Shown: piece after piece, positions 22,797 to 36,000 of the stretch
Layout of the letters: each line of letters begins with the position of its first letter
Numbering within the stretch: position 1 is the first letter of the stretch
Assembly: GCA_037501455.1 (NCBI GenBank)
Contig: CM074857.1
Coordinates: 101,279,501-101,343,500, forward strand
DNA: 64,000 bases
Reading direction: 5' to 3'
Origin: Lantana camara
Lineage: Eukaryota > Streptophyta > Magnoliopsida > Lamiales > Verbenaceae
Translations under genes and position numbers: made by a program
Notes under the pieces: model-generated
Database searches by the model: none
The model's input: the letters and a program-made list of their open reading frames with translations, nothing else
What the model was told of the DNA's origin: nothing

Positions 22797-23453
22797 TTAG
22801 GAGGGACGGAGACACCTTTTTGTTGGCCCCATGTATGCTCTTTTGTACAACCTTCCCTTAGAGTCGAGTGAGTAACTCGCTGCTTTGTACTTGAGGCGCC
22901 TTGCCATATTTCCGTCTACCTGTAATATTTCGTCATGGAGATATAGTATGAATTCTTCGAGCCAACACGGTTCCGCTGGGTCGATGGAGCATATCATCTC
23001 TGCCTCTGCATCAATCACTCTTCCTTTGCTTGAGAGGTAGGTGATGTTTTGATCCTTAGAACCTCTCATCCCGTTCGCGAATTTAGATAGGGCGTCTGCC
23101 CGTATGTTCTCTTCCCGGGGAACTTGCTGTAATGTGAATTCCTTGAAACCGGATGCTAAGGATTTGACCTTGGCCAGTTATTTGATCATTGTCTCCTCTC
23201 ATGCCTCATAAGAGCCCTGGAATTGGCTCACCACCATCTGAGAATTCGTGGTCACTGATATTCTTTCAATCCCATGTTCTTTGGAGATCTTGAGGCCCGT
23301 GATGAGTGCCTCATATTCTACCTCGTTGTTGGTAGCCGGGAAGTCTAGAGAGATGGTGAAATCAAGCTCTTGTCCCTCCATGCTTATCAGGGATATCCCC
23401 ACACCCCCTCCTTGAGAGGTTGAGGAGCCATCGACCGACATGGTCCATAGCAC
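22797..23453 (-). pseudogene. Gypsy-1 second RNase H (host-type) and connection to integrase
   Basis: 23199-23453 encodes an RNase H fold beginning SVDGSSTSQGGGVGI, with ATNNEVEYEALITGL and TTNSQMVVSQ, the pattern of the additional archaeal/plant-type RNase H of Tat elements. Two stops follow, near 23197 and 23182, then the frame continues through a linker (22797-23069) into integrase. All parts stay in one frame, so damage here is by nonsense only. Two RNase H domains in one pol are a lineage marker for Tat among plant Gypsy elements. Confidence 0.85.
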
Positions 23454-23534
23454 CGGGCGCGGGGTGTGTTTACTTGGATCGTCTCTCTCGATGAGAAAAT
23501 CTGCAAGGATTTGGGCTTAGTACGCAGCCCTGGG

Positions 23535-24816
23535 CTAGTAGCTGATATCAAACTGGCTCAACTCAATTGCCCATTTCACTATTCTTCCTGATGCTTCTGG
23601 CTTCTCCAACACTTGGCGCAGGCCTTGGTCTATAAGGACCACAATGGAGTGGGATTGAAAGTAGGGACTCAACTTCCTGGAGGTGTGCACGGGCATCAGA
23701 GCGAACTTTTCAATCTCCAGGTAGCAAACCTCTGCGCCATGTAATATCTTGCTCACGTAGTATAACGACATATGCTTTCTGTCGCGCAGTGTGACCAATA
23801 CAGAGCTGACCGCCTCCTCCGTGATTTCCAGGTAGAGATACATGGTTTCCCCTGCAATTGGTTTTGCCAACAAAGGAGGGGAGGCCAGATATTCTTTAAG
23901 CCTTTCAAAGGCCTCATCACACTCGTCAGTCCACTCGAATTTTTTGATATTGCGCAAAATTTTAAAGAATTGAAGATTTTTCTCAGAGGAGCGAGAAATG
24001 AACTTGTTTAATGAGATGATTCGACCCACAAGACGCTAGACATCTCTGACCGTGTGGGGCCTGTCAATGCTTTTCAGCGTCAGGATCTTCTCCGGGTTGG
24101 CTTCGATCCCCCGTTGGCTAACAATGTACCCAAGAAACTTTCCTCCTTCCACACCGAAGAAGCACTTGTTGGGGTTTAGCTTCATTCTATACTTGCACAA
24201 TAGGTCGAAAGTCCGACCCAGATCTGTCAAATGCATCTCAGCCCTCTCGCTTTTGACAATCATGTCATCAACGTACACTTCCATTGTTTTTCCGATTTCA
24301 TCTTTGAAAACTTTGTTAACGAACCTCTGATACATAGCTCCTGCGTTCTTCAAACCAAAAGGCATGACCTCGAAGCAATAAATGCCCTTGACCACGATGA
24401 AAACAGTCTTCTTCTTATCCTCATGGGCCATGAAAATCTGGTAATAGCCCTGGAAGGCGGCCATCATACTCAGAAGCTCGAACCCGGCGGTGGAATAAAC
24501 CAGCTGGTTAATCCGCGGGAGAGGATAAGGGTCCTTGGGGCATGCCTTGTTTAAGTCCGTGAAGTCGTTACACATTCGCCACTTCCCCCCGGTTTTTGCG
24601 ACTAAGACTACATTGCAGAGCCAATCCACATATTTCACGGGGGTGATGTATCCGGCATCTAGGAGCTTGTTGACTTCCTGCTCAATTATTTCATTGCGCT
24701 CGTTACTTTGTGCCCTCAGTCTCTGCTTGATAGGTCGAAAACTTGGATCGACATTCAAGTGGTGTTTGATGACCTTTGGGTCGACACCGACCAAGTCTGA
24801 GGACTTCCATGCGAAC
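23535..24816 (-). pseudogene. Gypsy-1 reverse transcriptase and first RNase H
   Basis: RT spans 24036-24816, with KTGGKWRMCNDFTDLNKACP, the palm GYYQIFMA region, VMPFGLKNAGAMYQRFVN and the catalytic YVDD (EVYVDDMIVKS). A TAG stop near 24036 separates it from RNase H1 (23535-24029: DECDEAFERLKEYL, PLYYVSK-like SLYYVSKILHGAE). Two more stops end that segment near 23518-23537. The reading frame is unchanged throughout. The upstream coding sequence (NADVFAWK region) is split at 24817 by the Athila insertion and resumes at 46225. Confidence 0.93.
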
Positions 24817-26314
24817 TGTTGGTTGTATTTTACTCAAGTTAAAAACCAATCGTGCAAGTGTACACTAACATACGCGTAGCACAATAGGATCGAACCCACA
24901 GGGAAGGGAAATCAATCACTACTTTATATTCTTCTCAAATCTAAAGACCTAACGAAAATAATTGTTGTTTCTATTAATCTACTAAAACAGAGTTTACCAA
25001 GTAACTAGAGTTAAATTGCGAATAAAAACTTAACACACGAATTAAATTCTGTAAACTAAGCAGGCAGGGGAAAAGTAATGAATCATACAATCAAGAGCTG
25101 ACGTGATACTCGTCTAACAAATGTAATTCTACAACCTAGTCACTTATATTTGAATTACCCTCTCTCGAGGTGTAACCAAGTGCTTAATTAGTGTTCAATA
25201 TTGCTCTCGCAATCACCAATAGTTAATTAAACCATAAGAACAAGACTAGTGCAATTCACTATTCTAGCGGCTCGACATGGAATAAGATTACTGTTGTATA
25301 AGCTAGGACCAAATCTCTTTGTACCCTACAACTTACAAGTTCTAAAAACCATCTAAATTACCATCACTCTTTCGATCTATAGGCAATTATGACACATGCT
25401 AAGGGTGATCAGGCCATTGTAAGTCAATTCAAACTTGTTTTCAAACTAAGAATTAACATAAGTCATTCAAGCATCTCCTCAAACATCCATCATGCAATCA
25501 TCATCACTCCCCCTAGCCCTAGAGAATTAGCTACTCATTATTAAAGCTAAACTCATAAGACTAAATGAAATTACAATAAAATAAATCATCGTCTCAAAAA
25601 CTAAACAAAGTCTAACAATTAAACTCATGAACATTCAGCAATATCTAAAAACGAATCTAACATACGAAACTAAACTAAACTCAAGGGAATTAGTTTGTAA
25701 ATTAAAGCAACGATAAAACCAAAGATTGTTCTCGAAATTCAATCCTCTCGTCTTCTCGAATTCTCTGAAAATCTCTGAAACTCCCGAGTCTTTTTCTCCA
25801 AACCCTAGGTCTTGACTTGGAAGAAAAACTCTTTTTTCTCTCTATCTGTCCCCTCTCTGTGTATCTCTCTATCTCTGTCTGTCTCTAAAAGACTCCAAAA
25901 CGCACTAATATAGCAGCCCAAGGATAATTCTCGCCGCCCTAGGTAACGGGTGTTACCTATTCCTGCATAACTGTTGTTAACGCCCGTTACTTCTTGAAAA
26001 TCGCCATAACGCTTATTAGTGGTAACTGGCGTTACCACTTTTCTTCTGCAAAGGGGTAACGGGCGTTACTCCTCTCTTCTCGCCAAAACTCCCCTCCTGT
26101 GGCCAGTAATGGGAGTTACTCCTACTTGTACCCCTAAGTGGTAACGGGTTACCACTTATTCTCCCAAAACTGCGTGAAATTGCTCTGCTTCGCCGTTTCG
26201 TAACTCCAACTCCATAGTCACCTGAACGGAGCAAAATAAATACATAAACACATCAAACGACATCAAAATATAATCTAATTAACTCTCAAAATCATGCAAT
26301 CTCTACACACAACA
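24817..26314 (-). repeat. Athila-type 3' LTR (left copy)
   Basis: In minus orientation it starts TGTTGTGTGTAGAG and ends with ...CAACCAACA at 24817. It matches the copy at 44721-46219 almost base for base, with scattered substitutions only. A TATA-like box (CTATATTAG, complement of about 25907-25915) lies just downstream of the palindrome array at 25942-26153. Confidence 0.92.
25942..26153. promoter_or_regulatory. Array of GTAACGGGCGTTAC-type palindromes in the Athila LTR
   Basis: About six imperfect palindromes of the form GGTAACGGGYGTTACC occur within 212 bp, upstream of the TATA box in element orientation. The sister LTR has the same array at 45846-46058. Each unit holds AACGG and its complement CCGTT, the MYB core, but binding is inference. 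Confidence 0.7.
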
Positions 26315-26902
26315 AAATCCCCCACACTTGAATATTGCTCGTCCCCGAGTAATACGAAAATTAAGAAAACACATCCTCATCAAACCCTCTCCTCAGAGCA
26401 ATCATCAAACCTTCGCCTAAACAAGCCTAGCTAATTAAATCAAATACTCATAAACATGAAATCCTCAAAATTTAGTATGAAGAGTATACCCTTGTGTAGT
26501 GCGTGAATCAAACGAAATGATGTACAAATTCACAATTTCCTCCTAAGTTCTAATCATCAACTTCGGAACACACTCTTCGCACCTATCTCCACTAATGGAA
26601 TTAAATCAAGACTTACGATCGATAGGTCTTTCGAGCTTGTAATGTAGGCTTAGGGTAAGGTTATGGAAATTTGGATCAACTGACTACTCACCAAGCTTAC
26701 ATCATTTAATCTATTCAAAAAACGAACACTTCCATTTGCCATTAATACGAAAATCACCCCAACTCTTCAATTGAATCCCACACTCTCAAATTCACACTTT
26801 GCGTAATTCTCTTTTTCTCTTCTTTTGCTCTTTCTCTTTTTTTTTTTCATATCTTTTCTTTTTAACACTTTTCCCATTCTTTTTCTTTCTCTTACAATAA
26901 CC
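26315..26902 (-). other. Athila-type 3' untranslated interior (left part)
   Basis: Non-coding. It begins with the complement of a purine tract (aatcccccacacttg) against the LTR and is cut by Copia-2 at 26903. The remainder of the same region resumes at 40471. Confidence 0.7.
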
Positions 26903-28859
26903 TGTTGGAAAACACGAATCAGAAAGCAGCGGAATTTAAAAAAAAAAAAAATTCCAACAAAAGGATCTTGGACTCGTAATCGTGTAACCAAATTCGTAGA
27001 GTTAAGAAACTTACTTTTCTTTTATTCTTTCTTGAAGCGTTTCAAGCCACCCAAGAACGCTCTTCTCGCGGCTTGATCCCCTCTCCTTGGTAAAGCTCGA
27101 ATCTTCAAACTTCTAACTTGAAGCTCTCTAGAGATAGTCCACCAACTTGATCACAATCTAACTAGTAAGGATGCTAGTTCTCTAGTTAGTGTTTAGGCTT
27201 ATCCTAGGGTTTCGTTTATCTTGGAGAAAGGATGGTGTTCAACACATGAACCAAAAGAATTGTCAATTAGCTCTCAAAGGGGAGTATGAGCTCCCCTATA
27301 TATAGGAATGGGAAGGGGCGGCCGAACCCAATCCTTGTTGGGCAAGGATTTTGTCCCTCTCTCTCCTATTACTTGATCATCAAGTATTCTCCAACTTTGA
27401 CTTTGAATTCTAATTCAAATCAACTTTAAGAGTGCCAAAAAATATCCAAACTATTTTTGGATAATTTTATACTTTATTTATTATAAAATAAATAACTTAT
27501 TTTTATCTAATTAATTAATTAGATTATTTTCTCCAAAATTATACTTTCTTTTTAATTCAAAATTAAACCAAAATCTATTAAATAATTAACACATTTAATT
27601 ATTTAATATATATATATCATATATATTCATACACACGTGTGAGGCACGTGTCCCAAGGACACGTGCTCCTCACGTGACCCACACGTGTGGTCTCACACGT
27701 GTGGAACCCCTTTGGCCCGATTAACTCGTTTAATCATTTTCAAGCCTCAACTCATGTAACCAAGTTGTTGTGTGTGACCCTCTGGGTTCTCAATTCAATT
27801 AGCAGTGACCCTAATTAATTAATTCACTAATTAATTAATCAGTCCACAGATTAAACGACCATAGTCTAGCAACAGGTGTTTAACACCTAGCTGAATTGGA
27901 ATATTCGGATTCGACAGAACCTTTAAGTCATTGATTCATGTGAGATACAATCCTCCTACTTACTATCTCTCAACCAAGATCTAGGGCAAGGGAATAATCA
28001 GAACCCTAATAATCCGGTCTTAAAGCTAAGTGCATTTCATATCCATTTGATCTCAATCCAAGAAACCCTTTTTCTTGATGTCTTGATCTACTGCCTTGGC
28101 CAAGGACTCCATATGGCATATGAATGACTTACACAATAAGAGATCACCTCGCAAATGCAAGTGTAGGTCCTTTCTTGATTCTCATTCACTTTCATGAGTC
28201 ACTTGTGCAGCCCCAGCATAAGCCTTGAATCAGTTGTCTAAGGCGACACCCTTTAAAGCATATACCTAAGACTACAGAGTTAACTTATAAAGTGACATGG
28301 AACCTCAAGTCTAAGGATCAATTAATCACATCAATGACTCGTGAGATATTTCATAATCTGGAAGTTTCCATTTCCTGAAATAGAAACTTCTTTTCCCATT
28401 TAGGAATCTTCTCACACGGGGCACCTCAGTGAACTTACTTATTGAAGTAAGCTCCCTCATGTATCACGCACGTATCAACTATACACTTTGCACCTCCATG
28501 AAACAAGGTGGTCCTTCTTAAGGGTGTGATCCCACAAGCAAGCCTTAGAGGAGTCAGGTTGACACTCCCACTGTCTGTAGGACTCATCGGCTTGGACTAT
28601 TTTACTAATCATGACTTATGTGAAATAGGGCTCGTTTCATGAACCATTTCACCTAAATGGTAGAGTCCTAAAGTCATCAGGATTAGGGAAGTTCTAATAC
28701 ATGCACAGCTAAAGTAAATGCAAACCAAACAAAAGCATATAAAGAAGTGTTTGCCTATGATTGTAATCAATCGTATATTATTCAAAGATTGTCTGTGTTA
28801 TAAGAAAAGTCCCAAAGCAGATTACGTCGAATCGGCTTTCTAGGGCACTATTCCTAACA
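26903..28859 (-). repeat. Copia-2 3' LTR (left copy)
   Basis: 1957 bp. Compared by eye, it differs from the right copy by roughly 1.5-2% substitutions. A TATA box (CTATATATAG, complement of about 27294-27303) points leftward, and six CACGTG boxes lie about 340-400 bp upstream of it. Confidence 0.93.
27634..27701. promoter_or_regulatory. Six phased G-boxes (CACGTG) in the Copia-2 LTR U3
   Basis: CACGTG starts at 27634, 27645, 27660, 27671, 27682 and 27696: six perfect copies in 68 bp with spacings of 11, 15, 11, 11 and 14 bp, close to one helical turn. The right LTR has five copies plus one changed to CATGTG (39223-39290). G-boxes bind plant bHLH and bZIP factors. Use as an enhancer is inferred from the position upstream of TATA. 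Confidence 0.8.
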
Positions 28860-29014
28860 ATCTCCCACTTGCCGGTAAAAGCCATTTAGGTACTCTAAGT
28901 CCCATCTTCTCAAGATGTACTTTGAGAGCCTATTGATTTTGGGCGTTTCCAAAGTGGATATGCTATATTCTCTGCTGATGTGACCCTCTTGTTTACACAT
29001 CTCGGGGGAAAGGT

Positions 29015-32000
29015 TGTGACGCCCCGTTTTCTCGAAGGGCGTCCTTACGACATCAACAAGTAAGTCTCTACACTTATGTGTGTTTAATTTAAGAGTTCTT
29101 GAATTATGTGATTAAATGTAAATCCAATTTAATATGTGATCATTCGGATTATTCTAAAATTTATGGTTAAGTTGATTTTAAATCCATCATGTTACTTAAC
29201 TTGTTTAATTTCAGTTTACTTGAATTTCTTGAGATTAATTGTCAATTATGTGTTTACAAAGTGTCATTAAATTGTACGAAAGGTTTTTAAAATTAAATTG
29301 AATTAAATTCTAATTGGTAAATCTCTATTTCATTTTAATTTGTAAAATTAATTCGGAGCTTGAATCTTTATTCGTAACTTTACCAATTTTATTTACGATT
29401 ATTTGTACACGATATGTCTCTTTGCTACGCGATAAGGATACCCGGTTGTATTTAGCTTGTGCACAAGACACATTTCTCCCAATCCCTTTTCTCTCTCTCT
29501 CTCTCCCGTGGGCCACTATGCGCGGCTTCGGTTACGAGCCCATAACTCGATCGTTTCTCGACGGAATTCAATAAACGAATAGTCCATTTCGATTATATCG
29601 GCGAGACCGACGCAAGAGTACCAATTTCACAGCCTAACAACGAATGGTGGCGGAGTTATGGTCGGATTTCAGTAGCAGCGACGGAGCTATCAGACCGCCG
29701 CCACTTCGCCGACCTTCGCGGTGGTTTCCGGCCATCTCCTTGTTACACGCGCCACATGCCCAGAAAGAGGACTTCCCGGCGCAGCATCTGACATCGGTGG
29801 CGCGGCCATCTGGGCCGCGACAGCGCCGCACGCGCCGCCTCAAGCTCGCGGCGACCGTTAATGTAGCGGCGGGTTTTGTCGCCTTCCGGCGGGGTTTTTC
29901 AACGGGGCTTGATGGTTCCCAAGGTTTTTCGACCTCCTGAGTCCATTTTCGGCATCAATTTCACCAGATCTTGGCCGTAGGTGGTGGTTCCGGCGATGTG
30001 GGCGGCGGCAGAAACTTCGGCGGCCAACGGGAGCCTTTTCCGGCCATCTTTTGGCCTCGGGCTCTTCACGAAAGTTGTTCGGAATGATGAGAACTAGTGG
30101 CCTGTGATCAGGCGACTCCAGATTCTATGGTTTGGCGGCGGATCGCGGTGGCAAAGTGGCGGTGCAACGGCTGCGCTAGCTCCGAGGATTTTTCCGTCGA
30201 GCTACCTTAGGGCTTTTGAAGAGCTCGTCATGGGTAAGACAATGGCTTTTACGGATCGCATTTTGGTTCACCGGTTTGGAAGTAATTTAAGTTTGAAGAT
30301 TTAGGGTTTTCGTGTTCGTAGATCTGAAATTGGAGGAGATTGACTTGAAATTTCCAGAAATTGATCGAGGATTCGGAACGGGCACGAAGACTTCATTCAG
30401 GAATGATTTTTCGGGATTTTTCCAGCGACCTTCGACGGCGGCCCGGCCAAATTCCGGCAGCTACAGGGGTGGCGTTCCGGCGGCGTCTGGTCAGAATGTT
30501 CATCTGGTTGTGGTGAGTTCAACGCCACCTTCCGTTCATTAATCGGACACTCGATCTATTTATTACGAATTATTTTACGTAATTGTGATTATTTGAATTA
30601 ATTGTTTTAAATGCAAATAAATTGGTTATTATTGGTTCATTGATCGAGATGTATTCCAATTATATATGAAAACATGTATTGAATGGAGTGTGATATGCAT
30701 GAATGTTTCGATTTACAATTTGAATCCCAATGTGATGAATTTATGCTATGTGTTTAGATATGAAGGGGTGTTAGTGTAATATTTAGAAACTAATCTCTTA
30801 TGTGACTAAATGAACTTGAATGATGTTTTAGAAGAACGAACATGTTGTGATTTCTCTATATGGATTTGAGACGTTCTCAATGTTATGTTTGTTGTAAATT
30901 GTGTTTCAAATATAAATTTAGATATATAAAGGATGCTTGAACAACTTAAGACTTGATGCATGATAGGAGTTAGAATTGTAATATCTTGATCTACTCTTAT
31001 TACTTGAAAATGGTATATTATGAATTACTATAAATTGATAATTGTCATGTTTGTAAGTAATTAATTCCTAGCTGAATAATTGTATAAACACTTTAAACGA
31101 ACAATTATGCTTAGTAATCAACTAAGGGGATGTAAGTGTAATATTTATGAAACTATGAATGTGACTTTAGCTTGTGTACCAAACATGTTGTGAAGTTGTA
31201 AAGTATGATCTTAAGTGAATTAAATGCACTCTTTATTTGTATCAAGCATGCCATCTACGTACAACGACTTTGTATGTTTATATGATCAAGTTGCTCTTAC
31301 TTATGCACCTTATAGCTCGACATGAACTTGATGCTTAATTCTAATATTATAATTGAACCCTGTGACATTGAATGATTTAATATGCATTTTGTGAATACAT
31401 TGACTTCCTAAATTGATCTTGCATATTTGGATATGGAATTGCATGATGGTTGCTTGTAAATATGATCTTGTTGAGCATTGATATGCCTTGAATGACCACG
31501 ACACCTTATCCAAGCACAACATGAACAATTATGCATAATCACGATCATGTTGAGCAACGCCGTGCGTCTTGTTTGGTTCATATAGAGTCTAAGTCTGGGC
31601 TTCTGTACGTCTTGTCACACAGTTTGGTGGTGCCGGTGGGCCTGAGGTTTAAAGTGTTTGGCCCTTCACACTCTTAGACTCTACTTTCACGAGGTGAGGT
31701 TTAGGATTTTGTATAGTTATGCGACCTATGGCCTTTATATGCTGAATTCTACCCTTGCATGCGAGTATATCTATTATAAATACGTATGTGTTGGATATGA
31801 TATGTTTATGCGCTTTTGCGTGCGTCCTGCATGTGTGGGAGCCTTCGTGGCTTAAATTCCACAGCGTAGGGATATGTATAAAAAAACCAGTTTTTGAAGC
31901 ATATGTAAGCTAGTTTTGGAAAATCCAGTTGTGTTATGATTCTGTAACGAGATTGCCATGAAAGATAGGCGTATGTTCTATTCTGTTGTGGATCCCAGGA

Positions 32001-33069
32001 GCTGGTACGAGTGGAGCCGGTACGGCATAGGGCCGTCAGATAAGCCACTGTGCTAGTTTCCATTTGAGATATCATTGCGCGACCTTAGGGTGATGAGGGA
32101 TGCGTGATATCTTGAGCCTTCGGTGTTTTATCCGGGGATGACTCTTGTGGGTTCGCTACCCTCTTGAGATCGAGTCTATTTTAGACGATGTTATTTTAGA
32201 TGGTTTTGGGGACTGTAGATCCCCTCCATCATTGGTGTAGCGGTTGGATTGATTATGATTTACGTTCTGAGGAGTAAAGGTGGGAAGCTCGTACTCGCCG
32301 AGCAGTTGATTATGTTATGTTATGGAATTATGAATCGGGATAGAGTCTTTCTGGAAAAATGGTTTCTAAACTTATATCTATATCTTATTCGGGTTCTTTC
32401 AAAACGTTTTGGGTATGTAACACCTATCCCCGGTTCATGAGTCCATCCTTTTTATTCTGTGCTATGCTCCTTATATATATATATTGTGGGTGTGCGTTAG
32501 CCCCCTCACTCGGTCAAGTTGACTGACCCCTCATTTACACTTTTAGTTGCAGGATTGTTGGCGTTTGCTAGGCGGATGTGAGTCCTTTGAGTTGCACTTC
32601 GTCGGTCTAATCTTTCTATTTGCATTTGTCTTTTCATACACTTTACTTATGCTTTGACTTGTAGACTTGAGATTATATTTTACTATTCGGTAGCCCTGCG
32701 TGGCACTCTCATCCGGCCCCTTGTGGCACTTGATGATTATTACTTTAAGTTGATATTCGGGACTAGGGATTTATGCTAGTTGAACCCGTCACTTGTTATG
32801 TTTGTTGATCTATTATTCGGGATTAGGTATCTATGCTAGTTGAACCCGTCACCTGCTTTGCATGTTTTGTTTTAAATGCTTCCGCTATCTTTTGTTGTTG
32901 GTTTTAATTGCTTCCGCACTCTGAGTTTGTCAAGTTAGATCCGCCTAGCCTAGTGTGTGAGTTGGTCTCCCGTTCGCTATGATTCGGATTCGGGCATGGA
33001 CTTTCTATTTCATGACCGGGTCAGGGTCCTAGTGAGGGGGATGTGGCATCCTCCATTTGGGGTGTTACA
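29015..33069 (+). mobile_element. Tekay/Del-like LTR, 4.06 kb, solo, inside Copia-2 pol
   Basis: It begins TGTGACGCCCCGTTTTC and ends GGTGTTACA, with Copia-2 pol remains resuming directly on both sides, so it looks like a single LTR left after LTR-LTR recombination. Flanking pentamers are AAGGT and CACAT, which do not match, so either the target duplication has mutated or a boundary is off. 29640-30540 is GC-rich with short open frames on the plus strand, none recognisable. It shares collinear blocks with the truncated LTR at 10570. Confidence 0.75.
32755..32874 (+). repeat. 60-bp tandem duplication in the Tekay-like LTR
   Basis: Two copies with period 60, each starting attcggga and containing tatgctagttgaacccgtca, at 32755-32814 and 32815-32874. 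Confidence 0.85.
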
Positions 33070-36000
33070 CACATTTTCCTTATAAAGTGATTCGTAATCA
33101 CGTGTTCAGTCTCTTGGTGAGGTCTTGGTTCTCTTACTTGAGCAACCATCCATTTTATCATACAATATGATAAAGGAGTTGTTTCATGCTAGGAACTTCA
33201 TCTAACTAGTTAGATGGAGTTTCTTACCCAAACACTTAACTTAGCGTTATATAATACGACTAAGTTCTCAACTACGATAGTCGAGTTTTGTAATGTCCGT
33301 CCTTGGAACATTTCCAACACGTTGCTTTGCCATTGAGGCAAAAATTGCATCCTTTCAATGATTTACAATCATCTATGTTTGATGCAACAATTACATCAAA
33401 ATATCCTTTCAATGATAAGATCTTTTGGGCTCTGTAAACTAATACATATCCTCATTTCTTCTCAAGTACTCTGAGGATATCCTTTACAGAGATCTAATGA
33501 CCTTCACTGAGGTCATATAAGATTCGGCCTACTACGCTTAGTGTTGCGCCATATCTAATTTAGTACATAACTTTTCATACATTATGCACGCTTTCACTTA
33601 AAGGGATTTTGGACATTCTAACTTTCTTAAAGTTATCTTAGGACACATACTCTTGAAAAGAGATGTTCCATTGTCCATACTAAACTCCTTTTAGTACCTT
33701 TGTTTATGCACTCTTTTGTGATAATCCTTTTATTCTCTTAGATCTATCTTCCATAGATCTCAATGTCGAGAATTTAGGATAATCACTAAGATCTTTCATG
33801 TCAAATTGTTTCTTAAACAAGAATTGGTAACTTTCACGTTATCCTTGACATTCCTAATGAGAAGGACATCGTCTTCTAAAGAACCAAAATTGACTCTTAC
33901 ATCACTAACTATCATATGTAAACTTTTGAGACTTATTCGACTTCCATCTGTGTCAAACGATTTGACTATCCTATGGAATCGAATTGTCTAACTCCTAGAA
34001 GCCTTTATCAGTCCACAGATTGACTTTAGGGATTTGCATACCTTATGCATACTCCCACTGAATATGAGACTTATATAAATACCTTATTTCAGTCTCTTTC
34101 AATCTCATATTGAACAAGATAGTTCTCATATTCATTTATCATATCTCATAGTCAGAATATGAGGATGTGGTAAATACAATCCAAATGGACTTTTTCATTT
34201 CAATCGTCAAGAAGGTTGTAATGCTTTCATTCACTCGAAGCTCCACAAGCTTGATCCTGTCAGGTGGATCAACCAAGGTCAAAACTTGGTTTGAGTATAT
34301 GGAATCCATATTGGATTTCAAGGCTTGCTTACACTACTCAGATTCCAAATCTGACAGTGTCTCCTCTTCAAGCAATTCCTTGGCTATCTAGGAACACGTT
34401 CTAAACGCGTCTTAAGAGAAGGATTTCACACGTGTACATACTCTAAAATTTGGCTAAGTTTTATCAGATTGGCTCGTTTCTTCTATATGTGGAGTGGATA
34501 TTTATTCTCAAATTTGTTTGAGGTCTGCTTGCTTGCCTTTCTTCTTCTATAGGAACGATTCCTTAAGAAAGGTACATTCCTTGAGAAAAACAACCTTTGT
34601 CCAAGGGAATCGCAGAAACGATATCCTATATTGTTATATAAACTTGAACTCGTTTCAAGCTTATCTCCCACTATCCTATTCACTTAAGAGGATTCCATTA
34701 AATTCTTGGATAAGAATAATTAGGGAATTTAATATGCCACATTGCATAGTGCAACTAAAGGACTGATTTTGGAAGGTACTAAATTCAAAATCTCGAACTG
34801 CATATTCTAGGAGTTTATTCCTAGAATGATTATAAGTCAGTAAAGCTTACTATGGAATGGACCATATCCTATTAGGTTTCATTCTCTCATTCGGAAACAC
34901 TAAGGTGTTCTCGAATTAGTTTACTGAGAGATAATCCTTTTATCTCTAAGATGACTAAGGAATTAGTTGCTAAGATATTGACTATCTCGATTATATCGAT
35001 TTACCTATAACTTATGACTACTTCGGTTCCTAACCTCCTTTTGAAATTCTAAGAATTTCATATAAGTTTCGAATTTGTACTTCAACAAGTACATTCATTC
35101 ATAATGATTAAACTGACGATTGTATCTAGTGCTTACATTAAGCATCTTACACTCATCAGCATGGATCGAAATCCACTAGAATTTTTGGCATGTTCCACGT
35201 TTCACCTAAACCATGTTTCGGGAACGTTTCCCTTTAAGATAGGATTCATAGAAAGTTAACTCTCTAGGTTCATTTTCGAAAAATGATCCTAAGATGTCTA
35301 ACTTGCTATTTCTTTTATGTTTCAACGTTCCAAAGTAATTCGAAGCTTTGTCATCTCACTTACTTTTGTTATCTCGTTATATGTTCAGAACATTAGTGTT
35401 GTGAGTCTTTGCATAACAGATTATGCAGAATCAACTCAAGACTTGTGAATTCTATTCCTAGTAGAATTACTAAACGAGGTAACATTTCAAAGTACTCGTA
35501 CTCCTTGCAGTTCCCTTTCAAAGTCCTTATTTGCTACCATAGAAGCAAACGTCCTATTTGATCTCTAGTGTCTTTTGGGCGTACCCCTTACATGCCCCTC
35601 TAATGAGCTTTTAAGGGTTTCTTCTTCTTTAGGCCTTCAAGCCTTTAACTTAGTGAGTTTAGAAGAAGAATTAACCATCACAACCTTTTATTCCTTCTTA
35701 AGGATGCTTTCAACTATTATCAACTAAATGATTAACTATGCTACATTAGCATCATTCTAGTTGAGCATAAAGGGTTTGAATGATGGTGGAAGCAATGTAA
35801 GCAATCAGTGCATTGAGAACTCTTTCCTCAGTTGATGATCGAGACCATAAGATCTTCAAATAAGATCTTTAGACCTTGTTCGTGTGCACTTGTTTCCTCA
35901 TTTGGAATATTGAATAATTCCATAATGTTATACCTTGTAACATTTTTATGAGGTGGTTCAATTGCTCTTAAGTGGTTTGGAAAAATCCATTCACCTCAGG

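Noticed and set aside
25942..26153. CRISPR-like array of palindromic repeats
   Set aside because: Spacing is irregular, units are imperfect, it is duplicated in both LTRs of a retrotransposon, and the DNA is from a plant.
29640..30542. GC-rich open frames on the plus strand (98, 66 and 76 residues)
   Set aside because: They are inside a Tekay-like LTR, in differing frames, with Arg/Pro/Gly-rich sequence and no domain. GC-rich LTR leader is the simpler reading.
29010..33074. Target duplication for the Tekay-like LTR in Copia-2
   Set aside because: The flanks AAGGT and CACAT do not match, so no TSD is claimed although the LTR ends look canonical.
33806..34766. Short frames on both strands in the Copia-2 interior as host genes
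   Set aside because: The nucleotide sequence aligns with Copia pol in order; the frames do not match pol or any known family and are chance openings in dead sequence.
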